Positions 1 to 7,253 of a stretch of 29,075 bases of DNA are shown here, piece by piece. The stretch is from a virus. Under the pieces are notes generated by a model. It ran no database searches and was not told where the DNA came from. It saw only the letters and a list, made by a program, of their open reading frames with translations. Location of the stretch: positions 1 to 29,075 of IMG/VR virus record IMGVR_UViG_3300046504_000102. One strand, 5' to 3'. Numbering within the stretch: position 1 is the first letter of the stretch; each line of letters opens with the position of its first letter. The position numbers and the translations under genes were made by a program.

Positions 1-3
1 ATT

Positions 4-366
4 ATGAAATTTTATAGATACGAAGCAGTTCAATATGCCGTCATTGGTGATGATGGTGAATATACGGATTCACATTTTCCCAATCCAAAATTGGAATTGA
101 GAACTTATGATTTGCTTAAAGAAACATCAAAAGGATATTGGATTGGTTATGGTAGTTTGGGTTATAGCCAATACAATTGGAAAAAATGGGTTTCTAAAAC
201 ATCAATAAAAAGATTTGCTTATCCAACTGAAGAAGAAGCATTGACGAATTTCATCAAACGAACAGAAAAACGAATTGGAATTTTGGATAGCCAGTTAATG
301 GCATGTAAAATAAGTTTAAGTTTAGCAAAAATGAAAGAAAATGAAATTCAAAGCATTAAGAACTAA
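4..366 (+). CDS. hypothetical phage protein, 120 aa
   Basis: I do not recognise a family. The product is a soluble, mixed-charge protein rich in Tyr and Trp in its first half (around residues 45-65). Its C-terminal third is Lys/Glu-rich and probably helical. There is no signal peptide, membrane segment or metal-binding cluster. The ATG lies three bases into the window, so a longer N-terminus upstream cannot be excluded. The reading frame overlaps the next gene by 26 bases, which suggests translational coupling. Confidence 0.75.
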   Translation: MKFYRYEAVQYAVIGDDGEYTDSHFPNPKLELRTYDLLKETSKGYWIGYGSLGYSQYNWKKWVSKTSIKRFAYPTEEEALTNFIKRTEKRIGILDSQLMACKISLSLAKMKENEIQSIKN

Positions 367-748
367 AAGAGAACCAAAGGAATTCGTTCACATTGATACC
401 ATTGCTACTACAATGATATTATATACTGGTGAACTTCCTAAACCACAGCCTTTAACGGCAACATTAGAAGCAATGAAAGATTATTATAGATATGATACTC
501 CGCTTCCCAATAACATTACCTTAGATGACCTTGAATTGGTCGAATTCGAAATGTTTGAAGCAGATACAGTTGGTGCGGATATACGCAATAAACTTAGTTC
601 ATGTAAAAATCTTGTAGCTTTACTTGAAGAATATTTTAGTGTGAATGTTGTACATGCCTCTGAAGAAAGAAGTAAATTAGTTGAGTTTATTAAAAATGAA
701 ATGGCACGAACAAAAATAAATATAAAATATATAGCTAATCTATTATAA
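341..748 (+). CDS. hypothetical phage protein, 135 aa
   Basis: Unrecognised soluble protein. The first ~30 residues are basic, the middle is acidic (around residues 60-80), and the C-terminal ~50 residues look helical. The ATG lies inside the end of the preceding gene (26-base overlap), and no better start is available because upstream codons belong to that gene. It is probably co-transcribed with the preceding gene. The stop is 7 bases before a TAnnTTTG promoter element. Confidence 0.7.
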   Translation: MKFKALRTKREPKEFVHIDTIATTMILYTGELPKPQPLTATLEAMKDYYRYDTPLPNNITLDDLELVEFEMFEADTVGADIRNKLSSCKNLVALLEEYFSVNVVHASEERSKLVEFIKNEMARTKINIKYIANLL

Positions 749-754
749 TTATAC

Positions 755-762
755 TATATTTG
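755..762 (+). promoter_or_regulatory. Bacteroidota-type -7 element (TATATTTG), leaderless spacing
   Basis: The sequence matches the TAnnTTTG -7 consensus of the Bacteroidota primary sigma factor and lies exactly four bases before the ATG at 767. The same element-N4-ATG arrangement recurs at 7879 and 13637. I cannot define a convincing -33 TTG here. Confidence 0.5.
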
Positions 763-766
763 CAAA

Positions 767-1042
767 ATGAAAAAATTGTATATTTCTTATTCTACTGAAT
801 ATGAAAAGGGTTGGGGAAGCAAACCTGATGGTATAATGCTTGCAGTTGATCAAAATATAATGCTTGCAGAAATTGAAAAACAACATAAAGAAGGAGATTA
901 TGAAATTTATTGGAGATATACTGACCCAATAGAAGTCTATACTGATGATGAAAATTATAATAAATTGGTTTTAGAGTTAAATGAATACAATGTATTATTT
1001 TCTATGGATGTTAGTTCATTGAATTTATATAAGAAAATTTAA
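767..1042 (+). CDS. hypothetical protein, 91 aa
   Basis: Small soluble protein of unknown function, rich in Tyr, Glu and Asp, with no motif I can name. It begins with M-K-K-L-Y-I-S-Y-S and looks like an alpha/beta fold with alternating hydrophobic residues. The ATG follows the TATATTTG element by four bases, so the transcript is probably leaderless. The gene-free RNA region begins immediately after its stop. Confidence 0.65.
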   Translation: MKKLYISYSTEYEKGWGSKPDGIMLAVDQNIMLAEIEKQHKEGDYEIYWRYTDPIEVYTDDENYNKLVLELNEYNVLFSMDVSSLNLYKKI

Positions 1043-1045
1043 AAT

Positions 1046-1150
1046 GCGTGGGTAGTCAAATTGGTACGGCACTCCCCGAAAGGATGGTAGACAGTAGAAA
1101 GGTGCACCAGTAATTACGACATCATGTGGGTTCGAACCCCGCACTACGCT
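1046..1150 (+). tRNA. tRNA-like gene with anomalous long centre
   Basis: The ends form a tRNA frame. The acceptor strands are 1046-1052 and 1143-1149 (five Watson-Crick pairs, one G-U, one mismatch). The D arm is 1055-1070 with a 3-bp stem and the loop containing TTGGTA. The T arm is 1126-1142, with five pairs (one wobble) closing a TTCGAAC loop. The stretch between D and T arms is 55 nt where about 23 is normal. I cannot find a 5-bp anticodon stem with a 7-nt loop and U33 there. CCA is not encoded. It could be a tRNA with a ~30-nt insert, a degenerate tRNA, or a tRNA-like structure with another role. No amino acid can be assigned. Confidence 0.45.
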
Positions 1151-1405
1151 CAAAGTTCTTTGAAGATTAAGTCTTTCTGCTGAAAGGCAAACAGTAAGTT
1201 CTGCGTTATAAGTCGTAGGAGTGTTCATAAGAGCCTACACTATGAAAACAGTCGATTCACTTACAATCCTATTCCAAAGGATGTTGTTTGTTATCAGATA
1301 GTAGTAGGGACTCACGCCTCTTTACAATGCGCATCCAGAGACTCACACAGACCAACAAGTGTCTGAAAAACTATTTCGACTTGGAAACAGACAGAAAGAC
1401 TCCCT
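1151..1405 (+). other. gene-free structured spacer between tRNA-like elements
   Basis: There is no plausible ORF here, and the base composition is visibly less AT-rich than the flanking genes, as in RNA genes. Hairpins seen by eye: TCAAA/TTTGA at 1150-1163; GTAGG/CCTAC around 1216-1238; a perfect 5-bp stem with a 7-nt loop at 1266-1282 that resembles an anticodon arm; and CAGAC/GTCTG pairs around 1347-1392. The motif GACTCAC occurs twice (about 1309 and 1340). This may hold further divergent tRNAs or another structured RNA, and I cannot assign one. Confidence 0.4.
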
Positions 1406-1540
1406 GATTGGATGGCGAAATTGGTTAGACGCTTGAAAAAGATAAGAGACATTAAGGTGGAACTCTTGGGATTCTGGTAGTAAAGCAGAAGAATTTAGAT
1501 TTGAAATCAACCCGTACAGATTCGAATTCTGTTCCAATCA
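1406..1540 (+). tRNA. tRNA-like gene with ~60-nt insert near the anticodon
   Basis: The acceptor strands 1406-1412 and 1533-1539 are perfectly complementary over 7 bp. The D arm (1415-1432) has a GCG/CGC stem and a loop with TTGGTTAGA, very like bacterial Leu tRNAs. The T arm (1516-1532) has a perfect 5-bp stem and a TTCGAAT loop. TTGA (1433-1436) and TCAA (1507-1510) could pair as the anticodon stem, leaving a normal 5-nt variable loop (1511-1515). About 70 nt lies between them instead of 7-9. A hypothetical mature loop drawn from 1499-1505 would have U33 and anticodon UUG, but this is speculative. CCA is not encoded. An intron-like insertion in the anticodon loop is the simplest reading, and a decayed tRNA is the alternative. 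Confidence 0.5.
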
Positions 1541-1657
1541 CGATTACCAACATGATGGCTGCGTGTTCAAATGACGGATAACGTGCCCCAATGGGGGTCT
1601 GAATGCCAGACAAAGGAAGCACCGTTAGAAAGGAAAGTTGGCAACTAAACCTAACTT
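1541..1657 (+). ncRNA. hairpin-rich RNA stretch, identity unknown
   Basis: There is no ORF with coding character. Three consecutive hairpins can be drawn: CCCC/GGGG at 1586-1596 with a 3-nt loop, GTCTG/CAGAC at 1597-1611, and GTTAG/CTAAC at 1624-1655 enclosing smaller pairs. Together with the terminator that follows, this looks like the 3' part of a structured transcript or a leader of the gene at 1702. It matches no riboswitch I can name. Confidence 0.35.
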
Positions 1658-1687
1658 ACCAGTAGATAAATGAACTGGTTTTTATTT
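1658..1687 (+). terminator. rho-independent terminator closing the RNA region
   Basis: The inverted repeat ACCAGT (1658-1663) / ACTGGT (1674-1679) with a 10-nt loop runs directly into a T-rich tract (TTTTTATTT). It is placed where the structured RNA region ends, 15 bases before the next ATG. Confidence 0.6.
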
Positions 1688-1701
1688 AAAAACAATACAA
1701 A

Positions 1702-2058
1702 ATGGAAAAGACTGCTTATAGAATTATTCCTTTAAAAACATTTATCGCTGATCGATATTTGCAATTTAAACGCATTAATGAAAAAGGAAAAGAAATTTGG
1801 TGCTTTGTACCAAAGGTACTTGATGCTTATGTTAGTGGTGAATGTTTGACACAGGAAGATTGTCCAGAATCGATTTCAGATATGAGAGGAACAAGTTTCA
1901 AGCATTCATTTTATGGTAGTGAAAAGCATTCATTAATTCCGTTTACTACCGAATATCCAGATATTGAAGAATATTTTAAACACATTCGTAAAAAACGTCA
2001 AGAATATTTGGATAACCAACAGAAAGAAAGAAATGATCGAACAATAGTATATTTATAA
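1702..2058 (+). CDS. hypothetical protein, 118 aa
   Basis: Unrecognised soluble protein. It has an N-terminal alpha/beta-looking half with two Cys residues in the middle (around 50 and 56) and a strongly charged, probably helical C-terminus (residues ~90-115). The start ATG follows an A-rich leader without a Shine-Dalgarno sequence, typical of this window. It lies 11 bases upstream of the RNA ligase gene and is probably co-transcribed with it. Confidence 0.7.
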   Translation: MEKTAYRIIPLKTFIADRYLQFKRINEKGKEIWCFVPKVLDAYVSGECLTQEDCPESISDMRGTSFKHSFYGSEKHSLIPFTTEYPDIEEYFKHIRKKRQEYLDNQQKERNDRTIVYL

Positions 2059-2069
2059 ATCAATTAGTT

Positions 2070-4034
2070 ATGGGCTATTTACACATCCAGAACCTTTACA
2101 AACAGCAGACAATCCTCTTATTTAGAGAGTGTTATGCAATGGAGAAAATTCACGGGACTTCCGCACACGTAGGTTGGAAATTCGCAACTAAATCAGTACA
2201 TTTGAGTAGTGGTGGCGAAAGTATTGATAAATTTTCTGCATTATTTAATACGGAAGCATTAAGTAATAAATTTATTGAAATTTTTCCAGATATTGATGTA
2301 ACAATTTATGGTGAAGCATACGGTGGATGTTTATGTTGTAGAACACCAATTTTATTGACTGATGGAAGTAAGATGTAAATTGGAAAAATTGTTAATAATA
2401 AATTAAATATTGATGTATTATCATATAATTTTTTAACAGAAAAATTAGAATCAAAAAAAGTAATAAATTGGTATAGAACAGAAAATAAAAATAATTGGAA
2501 AACAGTATATTTTGAAAGAAGATTCAGAGGTGGTAAATCTACTAAACTTATAGTAACAGATAATCATGTTTTCTATGTAGATTTTAATGGAACAACAATA
2601 GAAAAATCATGTAAAGATTTGAATGTTGGAGATGAAGTTTTTATACCACATGAAAAAATATCATATGTTCAAGAAGATGTAATTAGAGGTGGATTATTGG
2701 GTGATGGAAGTATGTCACATTCCAATAAAACCAGAAGTTATATTTTTAAGTTTTCACATTCATTAAAACAAAAAGATTATGCTGATTTTAAAGGAAAAAT
2801 ATTAAATTCAATAATAAATATTGTTAAAAATACCACAAGTGGGTTTGGGTCAGAATGCATTAGATATGATACAAAATCATTACCTGATTTAAGAAATATT
2901 TATTCCGAATTATATTCAATAGAAAATAAAAAATCAATTACTACAAATTACTTAAATAAATTATCACCATTAAGTATGGCAATTTGGTATATGGATGATG
3001 GGTCATTAAAAATAAATAAAATTGGTTCACACAGAAATACATCTATTTTATCAACACAAGGTTTTTCTGAAAATGAAAATGATATAATTGTAAATTGGTT
3101 TAATGAAAAAGGATTATTTTGTAGAAAAGAAGTAAGTGGTAAATATTTTATTGTTAAATTTACTCCTGATGGAACTGAAAAATTTCAGCAAATAATTGCA
3201 CCATATATTATTCCAGAAATGAGATATAAATTAAATGATGAATTCAAAGAAATTCCTTTTGTATTAAATGATGGTATTATTAAACAATCAAATATGAATT
3301 TAGTAAAAACAAAAATTCTTAAAATTGAAAATGGAAATCCATATCATAGACCTTCATATAATGAAAGATTTGATATTGAAGTTGAAGATAATCACAATTT
3401 TTTTGCAAATAATATTTTAGTTCATAATTCACAACAGGGACAATCTCATGTTTATGGCAAAGTTCTTAAATTTATCGGCTTTGACGTTCATGTTGGTGAT
3501 GTTTGGCTTAATGTGCCTAATGCAGAAGATGTTTGCAAACAATTCAATATTGAATTTGTTCATTATGAAAAAATTCCTGCAAATCTTGAAAATTTTAATA
3601 ATGAAAGAGATCAGTATTCAGTTCAGGCAATTCGTAATGGTATGGGTACTGGTCTTAAACGTGAAGGTATTGTTCTTCGTCCGTTGGTTGAAATGCGTAC
3701 TAATAATGGCGAAAGGGTTATTTGTAAATACAAACCAGATGAACAAATGGAAACTAAAACCAAACGTGAGGTAACTCCAGAACAGGTTAAGGTTCTTGCA
3801 GATGCTAAAGCAATAAGTGAGGAATGGGTTACAAATCTCAGATTAGAACATGTACTTCAGAAATTTCCTGTTGATATTAGCATGGAAGGCATACCTACAA
3901 TCATTAAGGCAATGATTGAAGACGTATACAGGGAAGGTAAAGGTGAGATAGTTGAATCACATGAAGCTACTAAAGCAATTGGTAGTAAAACTGTTCAATT
4001 ATTTAAACAGAAACTTAACAGTAATATAAAATAA
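2070..4034 (+). CDS. Rnl2-like RNA ligase, intein-interrupted, with in-frame TAA
   Basis: ATP-dependent RNA ligase that would seal 5'-phosphate/3'-OH RNA ends through a lysyl-AMP intermediate. The N-extein (86 aa) carries nucleotidyltransferase motif I, E-K-I-H-G with catalytic Lys26, and ends in the motif III-like Y-G-E-A-Y-G-G. The C-extein (201 aa, from 3429) resumes with Ser and has motif IV (E-G-I-V-L-R-P) and motif V (C-K-Y-K-P). The joined protein would be 287 aa, against 334 for T4 Rnl2. An intein separates the halves. TAA at 2376-2378 interrupts the frame, which is otherwise open from 2070 to 4034. As read, the ligase is therefore inactive unless the stop is suppressed or the downstream part is separately initiated and trans-spliced. 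The next gene starts in TAATG overlap. Confidence 0.85.
2328..3428 (+). mobile_element. LAGLIDADG intein in the RNA ligase
   Basis: The intein has 367 codon positions. It starts at Cys (2328) after the extein residues G-G and ends in V-H-N, followed by Ser (+1). That gives the expected Cys1, block-B T-D-N-H, penultimate His and terminal Asn. Two LAGLIDADG motifs are visible: G-G-L-L-G-D-G-S, about 20 residues after the block-B region, and I-W-Y-M-D-D-G-S in the middle. It is thus a splicing domain plus homing endonuclease. Insertion is next to ligase motif III, a conserved active-site position as is usual for inteins. The only defect seen is the TAA after residue 16. Confidence 0.9.
2376..2378 (+). 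other. in-frame TAA inside the intein N-terminus
   Basis: The reading frame of 2070 continues without another stop from 2379 to 4034, and the residues after the TAA (I-G-K-I-V-N-N-K) are normal intein sequence. The stop falls directly after intein residue 16. The first in-frame ATG/GTG/TTG downstream is TTG at 2619, beyond block B, so re-initiation there would lose essential intein residues. An ATT codon follows the stop directly. Confidence 0.85.
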
Positions 4035-4231
4035 TGGCAATAGAGATTAAAATCAGTATTAAGAATTGCAGTGAATGTCCGTTCTTTAAAGAAGAACGGA
4101 TGTACACTGCTGATAGTTTTGAAATGTCATTCGACTGGTTTTGCAATAAAGCACACGGTAAAAAAATTGCAGGATATGTTGAAACTTTTGATAAGGTAGC
4201 AATACCTGATTGGTGTCCATGTAAAATATAA
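4034..4231 (+). CDS. small CxxCP zinc-binding-type protein, 65 aa
   Basis: Cys-rich small protein: C-S-E-C-P-F-F at residues ~12-18, a further Cys around residue 37, and a C-terminal W-C-P-C. Spaced Cys pairs suggest one zinc site. The same layout (C-x3-C-P, central Cys, C-terminal K-C-P-L) is seen in the product of 26265-26519, so the two are probably distant paralogs. The function is unknown. The ATG overlaps the ligase stop (TAATG). Confidence 0.75.
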   Translation: MAIEIKISIKNCSECPFFKEERMYTADSFEMSFDWFCNKAHGKKIAGYVETFDKVAIPDWCPCKI

Positions 4232-4236
4232 TAGAT

Positions 4237-4374
4237 ATGGGACGATATTCACGTAAAGACATGATTGAGTTTGCAAGTTACGCAAAAAGCTGGTACACAC
4301 CAAGAAAAGTCAGTGAGGCGTATAAACGTTATTTAAAGGGAGATAGACTATTTACAAAAAAGAAAAAGAAATGA
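4237..4374 (+). CDS. small basic protein, 45 aa
   Basis: Very short, strongly basic protein ending in five lysines (M-G-R-Y-S-R-K-D start). It could bind nucleic acid, but nothing identifies it. It sits 5 bases after the preceding stop, and its TGA overlaps the next ATG (ATGA), which supports real translation as part of a tightly packed operon. Confidence 0.6.
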   Translation: MGRYSRKDMIEFASYAKSWYTPRKVSEAYKRYLKGDRLFTKKKKK

Positions 4375-4544
4375 AAGAATATGTATTTGAATTCAAAAAC
4401 GGTGACACAATCTTAAAAATTGGTGTTAAAGCAGAAAGTCAAGATATGGCACGATCAGCCATAACATACATGCTTAATTCACCCGAAAAATTTGACTTTA
4501 CATTAGTTGAAATAATTGAACGTATGCAACCATTTCAATCATGA
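4371..4544 (+). CDS. hypothetical protein, 57 aa
   Basis: Small soluble alpha/beta protein of unknown function, with the pattern K-E-Y-V-F-E-F...L-K-I-G-V-K-A-E-S followed by a helix. It is joined by ATGA overlaps on both sides, which is the main argument that it is a gene. Confidence 0.6.
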   Translation: MKEYVFEFKNGDTILKIGVKAESQDMARSAITYMLNSPEKFDFTLVEIIERMQPFQS

Positions 4545-4717
4545 TAATACTATACATTTATTTAGTAGTTTGTCTTATCTGGGGATGTTTTGCAGTCTAT
4601 AAAAATCATCAATATCCAATAAAACCAACTGTCATTAATCATTTTATAGTGTTTTTAATTAATTTTATTTTATTTCCATATTGTTTATATGTCGCATTAA
4701 AAAATAAAAAAACATGA
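4541..4717 (+). CDS. small membrane protein, 58 aa
   Basis: Two hydrophobic segments (residues ~2-19 and ~33-53), separated by a short polar stretch and ending in K-N-K-K-T, predict a two-pass inner-membrane protein. The ATG overlaps the preceding stop and its TGA overlaps the start of the AAA+ protease gene (ATGA). The coupling may mean it works with the protease, for example as a membrane adaptor, since the protease lacks the membrane anchor usual for M41 enzymes. That is inference. Confidence 0.6.
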   Translation: MIILYIYLVVCLIWGCFAVYKNHQYPIKPTVINHFIVFLINFILFPYCLYVALKNKKT

Positions 4718-6657
4718 ATACTAAATTTCTGGAACGAATTAAATCAAAAAGAGAAAAACTTGAAGAAATTAAATTTGCATTAAAAGATAAATTTATTGGG
4801 ATTGATGATGTTATTGATAAAATAATTGACAGTATTTCATTATGGTATCTAACGCCTGAACTTCAATTCAGACCACTTATTGTTTCATTATGGGGAATTA
4901 CTGGTGTGGGCAAAACTGACTTGGTTCGTACTCTGGTTAAATTATTAAAATTTACTGATAAATTCATCGAAATCCAAATGGACATGAAGAATGATTATTC
5001 AAGAAGTATTGAAAATTTTCTGGAAAGTAGTGGTATTGATTCTGCAGAACCCGCAATATTACTTCTTGATGAAATTCAAAGATATCGTACATTAAATGAA
5101 CAGGGTGAAATGGTTGAAAATAAATATTTTAATGATGTTTGGATGTTACTTTCAGATGGTAAATTTCAAAATAATTCACAACGCAGAGTTGAAATATTGG
5201 ATTTATTGTATGAAGAAATGTATTATTCCGATAGAATGTCTGATGATGAATCTTCTGATGGTGAAGAAGAAGATGAAGCACCGTCAAAAAAGAGTATGGG
5301 TAAAGGTAAAAACAAAGCAAAACCAAAAAAACCAAGAGTTTATAAATATAAAACATCTTATTGGACTGCAAGTCGTTTTAAAAAAATGCTTAATTTAAAA
5401 ATTTCTGCCGAAGAAATTATGAGAATGAGTCTTGAACAGCGAACGGAAATCATGGAAGATAGTTTGAAATTAGGTAATGTTAATGAAGGCAAGTCATATG
5501 AAAAATTATTAATATTTATTTCGGGCAATCTTGATGAAGCATTTACAATGGCTGATGAAGTTGAAGACAGTGAAAGAGATGCTGATATTTATCATGAACT
5601 TAGCAAAAGAATCAACATTATTCATATTAAACATGCACTTTCAAAACAGTTTAAACCAGAGCAGATTGCCAGATTTGGAAATAATCATGTTATTTATCCA
5701 TGCTTGGATAAAAAAAGTTATTACGAAATCATCAAAAAGAACTGTACAGTAATTCTTGATAGGGTTGAAACTGAACATCATATTAAAATTTCTTTATCTG
5801 ATAACATATATGATGCAATTTACAGAAATGGAGTGTTTCCAGCGCAGGGTGTAAGACCAGCAATTTCAACGGTTTATAATTTGCTTGGTAGTAATTTGCC
5901 ATATTTCTTGTATCTCTGTCTTGTGAATGATTTAAATGAAATGTCTCTTGATATTAAAAATAATCTTTTATTTACTGTTATTAACAGCAAAATATATGAT
6001 AAAGAAGTTGTTCTCGATATTGATCTTATTCGTGACGGTAAAACAATTGATGAAAAAATTATGGTAAAGGTTCATGAAATTGGTCATGCTTTATTATATG
6101 CAATATTATATAAAACTCCACCAAGGCAAATTAATATAAACAGTTCTGGTTTCTCAGAAGGTTTTGTCATTAATCATAGTTCGATTGAAAATAAAACATT
6201 TATAAGAAATCGTATTGCGGTTTATCTGGGCGGTATTGTTGCAGAAGAACTTGTATTTGGTGAAGAATTCAAATCAATTGGTGCATCTGCAGACATAGCA
6301 AATGCAACAGATACTGCAGGTTGTTATGTTAGAAAATATGCAATGGATGGGACTATTTCAAGGGTGATAAAAAAAGAAGCACCACAAGGATTAGAACTAA
6401 ACTATAATACTGATAAAACAGATGAAATTATTGAAGGCATATTAGGCGAAGAAAAGAAAAGGGCAAAAGATTTGTTGAATAAAAATATGGGTACTTATAA
6501 AGCACTTATAAAATATGCAATTGAAAAGAATAAGATTAGTGTTGAAAATTTTCTTGAAATTTGTAATACGAATGGCTTAAATTTGAAACAAACAGGAATT
6601 AACGATAAACTAAAATATTCCTATGACAAAATGGTTGATAAATTTTTGAAGCAATAA
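4714..6657 (+). CDS. Clp-type AAA+ ATPase fused to M41 (FtsH-like) metallopeptidase
   Basis: Predicted ATP-dependent protease of 647 aa. The AAA+ module has Walker A (61-68, G-I-T-G-V-G-K-T), Walker B (114-120, I-L-L-L-D-E), sensor 1 (I-S-G-N, 269-272), an Arg finger (F-K-P-E...A-R, R320) and a sensor 2 G-V-R-P (379-382). This set resembles Hsp100/Clp rather than FtsH AAA. The C-terminal part is M41: zinc motif H-E-I-G-H (454-458) and the third-ligand region G-A-S-A-D-I (D527), followed by helices. Residues 173-213 are a low-complexity acidic-then-basic insert between Walker B and sensor 1. There is no membrane segment, unlike FtsH. It could degrade host regulators or process phage proteins. 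The domain call is secure; the substrate is unknown. Confidence 0.85.
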   Translation: MNTKFLERIKSKREKLEEIKFALKDKFIGIDDVIDKIIDSISLWYLTPELQFRPLIVSLWGITGVGKTDLVRTLVKLLKFTDKFIEIQMDMKNDYSRSIENFLESSGIDSAEPAILLLDEIQRYRTLNEQGEMVENKYFNDVWMLLSDGKFQNNSQRRVEILDLLYEEMYYSDRMSDDESSDGEEEDEAPSKKSMGKGKNKAKPKKPRVYKYKTSYWTASRFKKMLNLKISAEEIMRMSLEQRTEIMEDSLKLGNVNEGKSYEKLLIFISGNLDEAFTMADEVEDSERDADIYHELSKRINIIHIKHALSKQFKPEQIARFGNNHVIYPCLDKKSYYEIIKKNCTVILDRVETEHHIKISLSDNIYDAIYRNGVFPAQGVRPAISTVYNLLGSNLPYFLYLCLVNDLNEMSLDIKNNLLFTVINSKIYDKEVVLDIDLIRDGKTIDEKIMVKVHEIGHALLYAILYKTPPRQININSSGFSEGFVINHSSIENKTFIRNRIAVYLGGIVAEELVFGEEFKSIGASADIANATDTAGCYVRKYAMDGTISRVIKKEAPQGLELNYNTDKTDEIIEGILGEEKKRAKDLLNKNMGTYKALIKYAIEKNKISVENFLEICNTNGLNLKQTGINDKLKYSYDKMVDKFLKQ

Positions 6658-6683
6658 TTCTAATCTTTAAAAACAATTTAATT

Positions 6684-6890
6684 ATGAGATATATTCAGCA
6701 TAAATCAGGACAAAAACTTCATTTAGTATTTGAAGTTGAAAATAGTTTAACACAACCTATTTGTGGGAGAAAATTCGATAATTATCGAATGTCAATCAAC
6801 GTACCATTAGGTAATTCTTGTAAAAAATGTAATCAACGACTTAATAGTAAAAATTTCGATTCAAAAGAATTCATAAAACAAAGTTTATAA
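6684..6890 (+). CDS. small Cys-containing protein, 68 aa
   Basis: Unknown protein with I-C-G near residue 27 and C-K-K-C around residues 46-49, which could form a single zinc site. The rest is polar. It starts in the AATTATG context and lies 2 bases before the next gene. No family is recognised. Confidence 0.65.
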   Translation: MRYIQHKSGQKLHLVFEVENSLTQPICGRKFDNYRMSINVPLGNSCKKCNQRLNSKNFDSKEFIKQSL

Positions 6891-6892
6891 TT

Positions 6893-7117
6893 ATGAAACC
6901 ATTGTTTGAAAAAATTGAAGTTAAAACGATTGATGATTTACCAAAAGAAGATATGTTAATATATGGTAAATATAAAAGAAGTGTCACATTTGAAGCAATT
7001 GAATTTCAAAAAAATGATCTTCAATGGGGTATTGCTAATATTGATTGGTATTTTAAACCCGTTACTGAAGAAGAAGTGCAAAATATATTATGTATATATC
7101 CAAAAATAAAATTATAA
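6893..7117 (+). CDS. hypothetical protein, 74 aa
   Basis: Soluble small protein with an aromatic-rich C-terminal half (W-G-I-A-N-I-D-W-Y-F) and an acidic stretch E-E-E near the end. No motif is recognised. It starts in the AATTATG context two bases after the preceding stop. Confidence 0.65.
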   Translation: MKPLFEKIEVKTIDDLPKEDMLIYGKYKRSVTFEAIEFQKNDLQWGIANIDWYFKPVTEEEVQNILCIYPKIKL

Positions 7118-7120
7118 TGT

Positions 7121-7252
7121 ATGAATTTCTTAAAATTTTTAAATAGTTTATTAACAGCACTTATTGTAACTGGCGCATGTGTTGCAATTGGTTTTATTAT
7201 ATTTTTAAGAAAACATGAAAGAGAAAATAAAAAAGAAACTAATATTAAATAA
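7121..7252 (+). CDS. single-pass membrane protein, 43 aa
   Basis: One hydrophobic segment (residues ~9-29) is followed by a charged cytoplasmic-type tail (R-K-H-E-R-E-N-K-K-E). The length and placement, between two genes and one base before the next ATG at 7254, fit the many tiny membrane proteins of this genome. Function unknown. Confidence 0.55.
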   Translation: MNFLKFLNSLLTALIVTGACVAIGFIIFLRKHERENKKETNIK

Positions 7253-7253
7253 A

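Noticed and set aside
1025-1537. Minus-strand ORFs of 64-67 codons across the tRNA-like region
   Set aside because: They cover RNA-like sequence with complementary stems, and their products have no protein-like pattern.
1046-1687. tmRNA or RNase P RNA
   Set aside because: The acceptor strands close each tRNA-like element separately, there is no tag reading frame, and no conserved RNase P core could be seen.
3448-3774. Met/Phe-rich ORF inside the ligase C-extein in another frame
   Set aside because: It is a shadow of the RNA ligase frame, which carries clear motifs IV and V.
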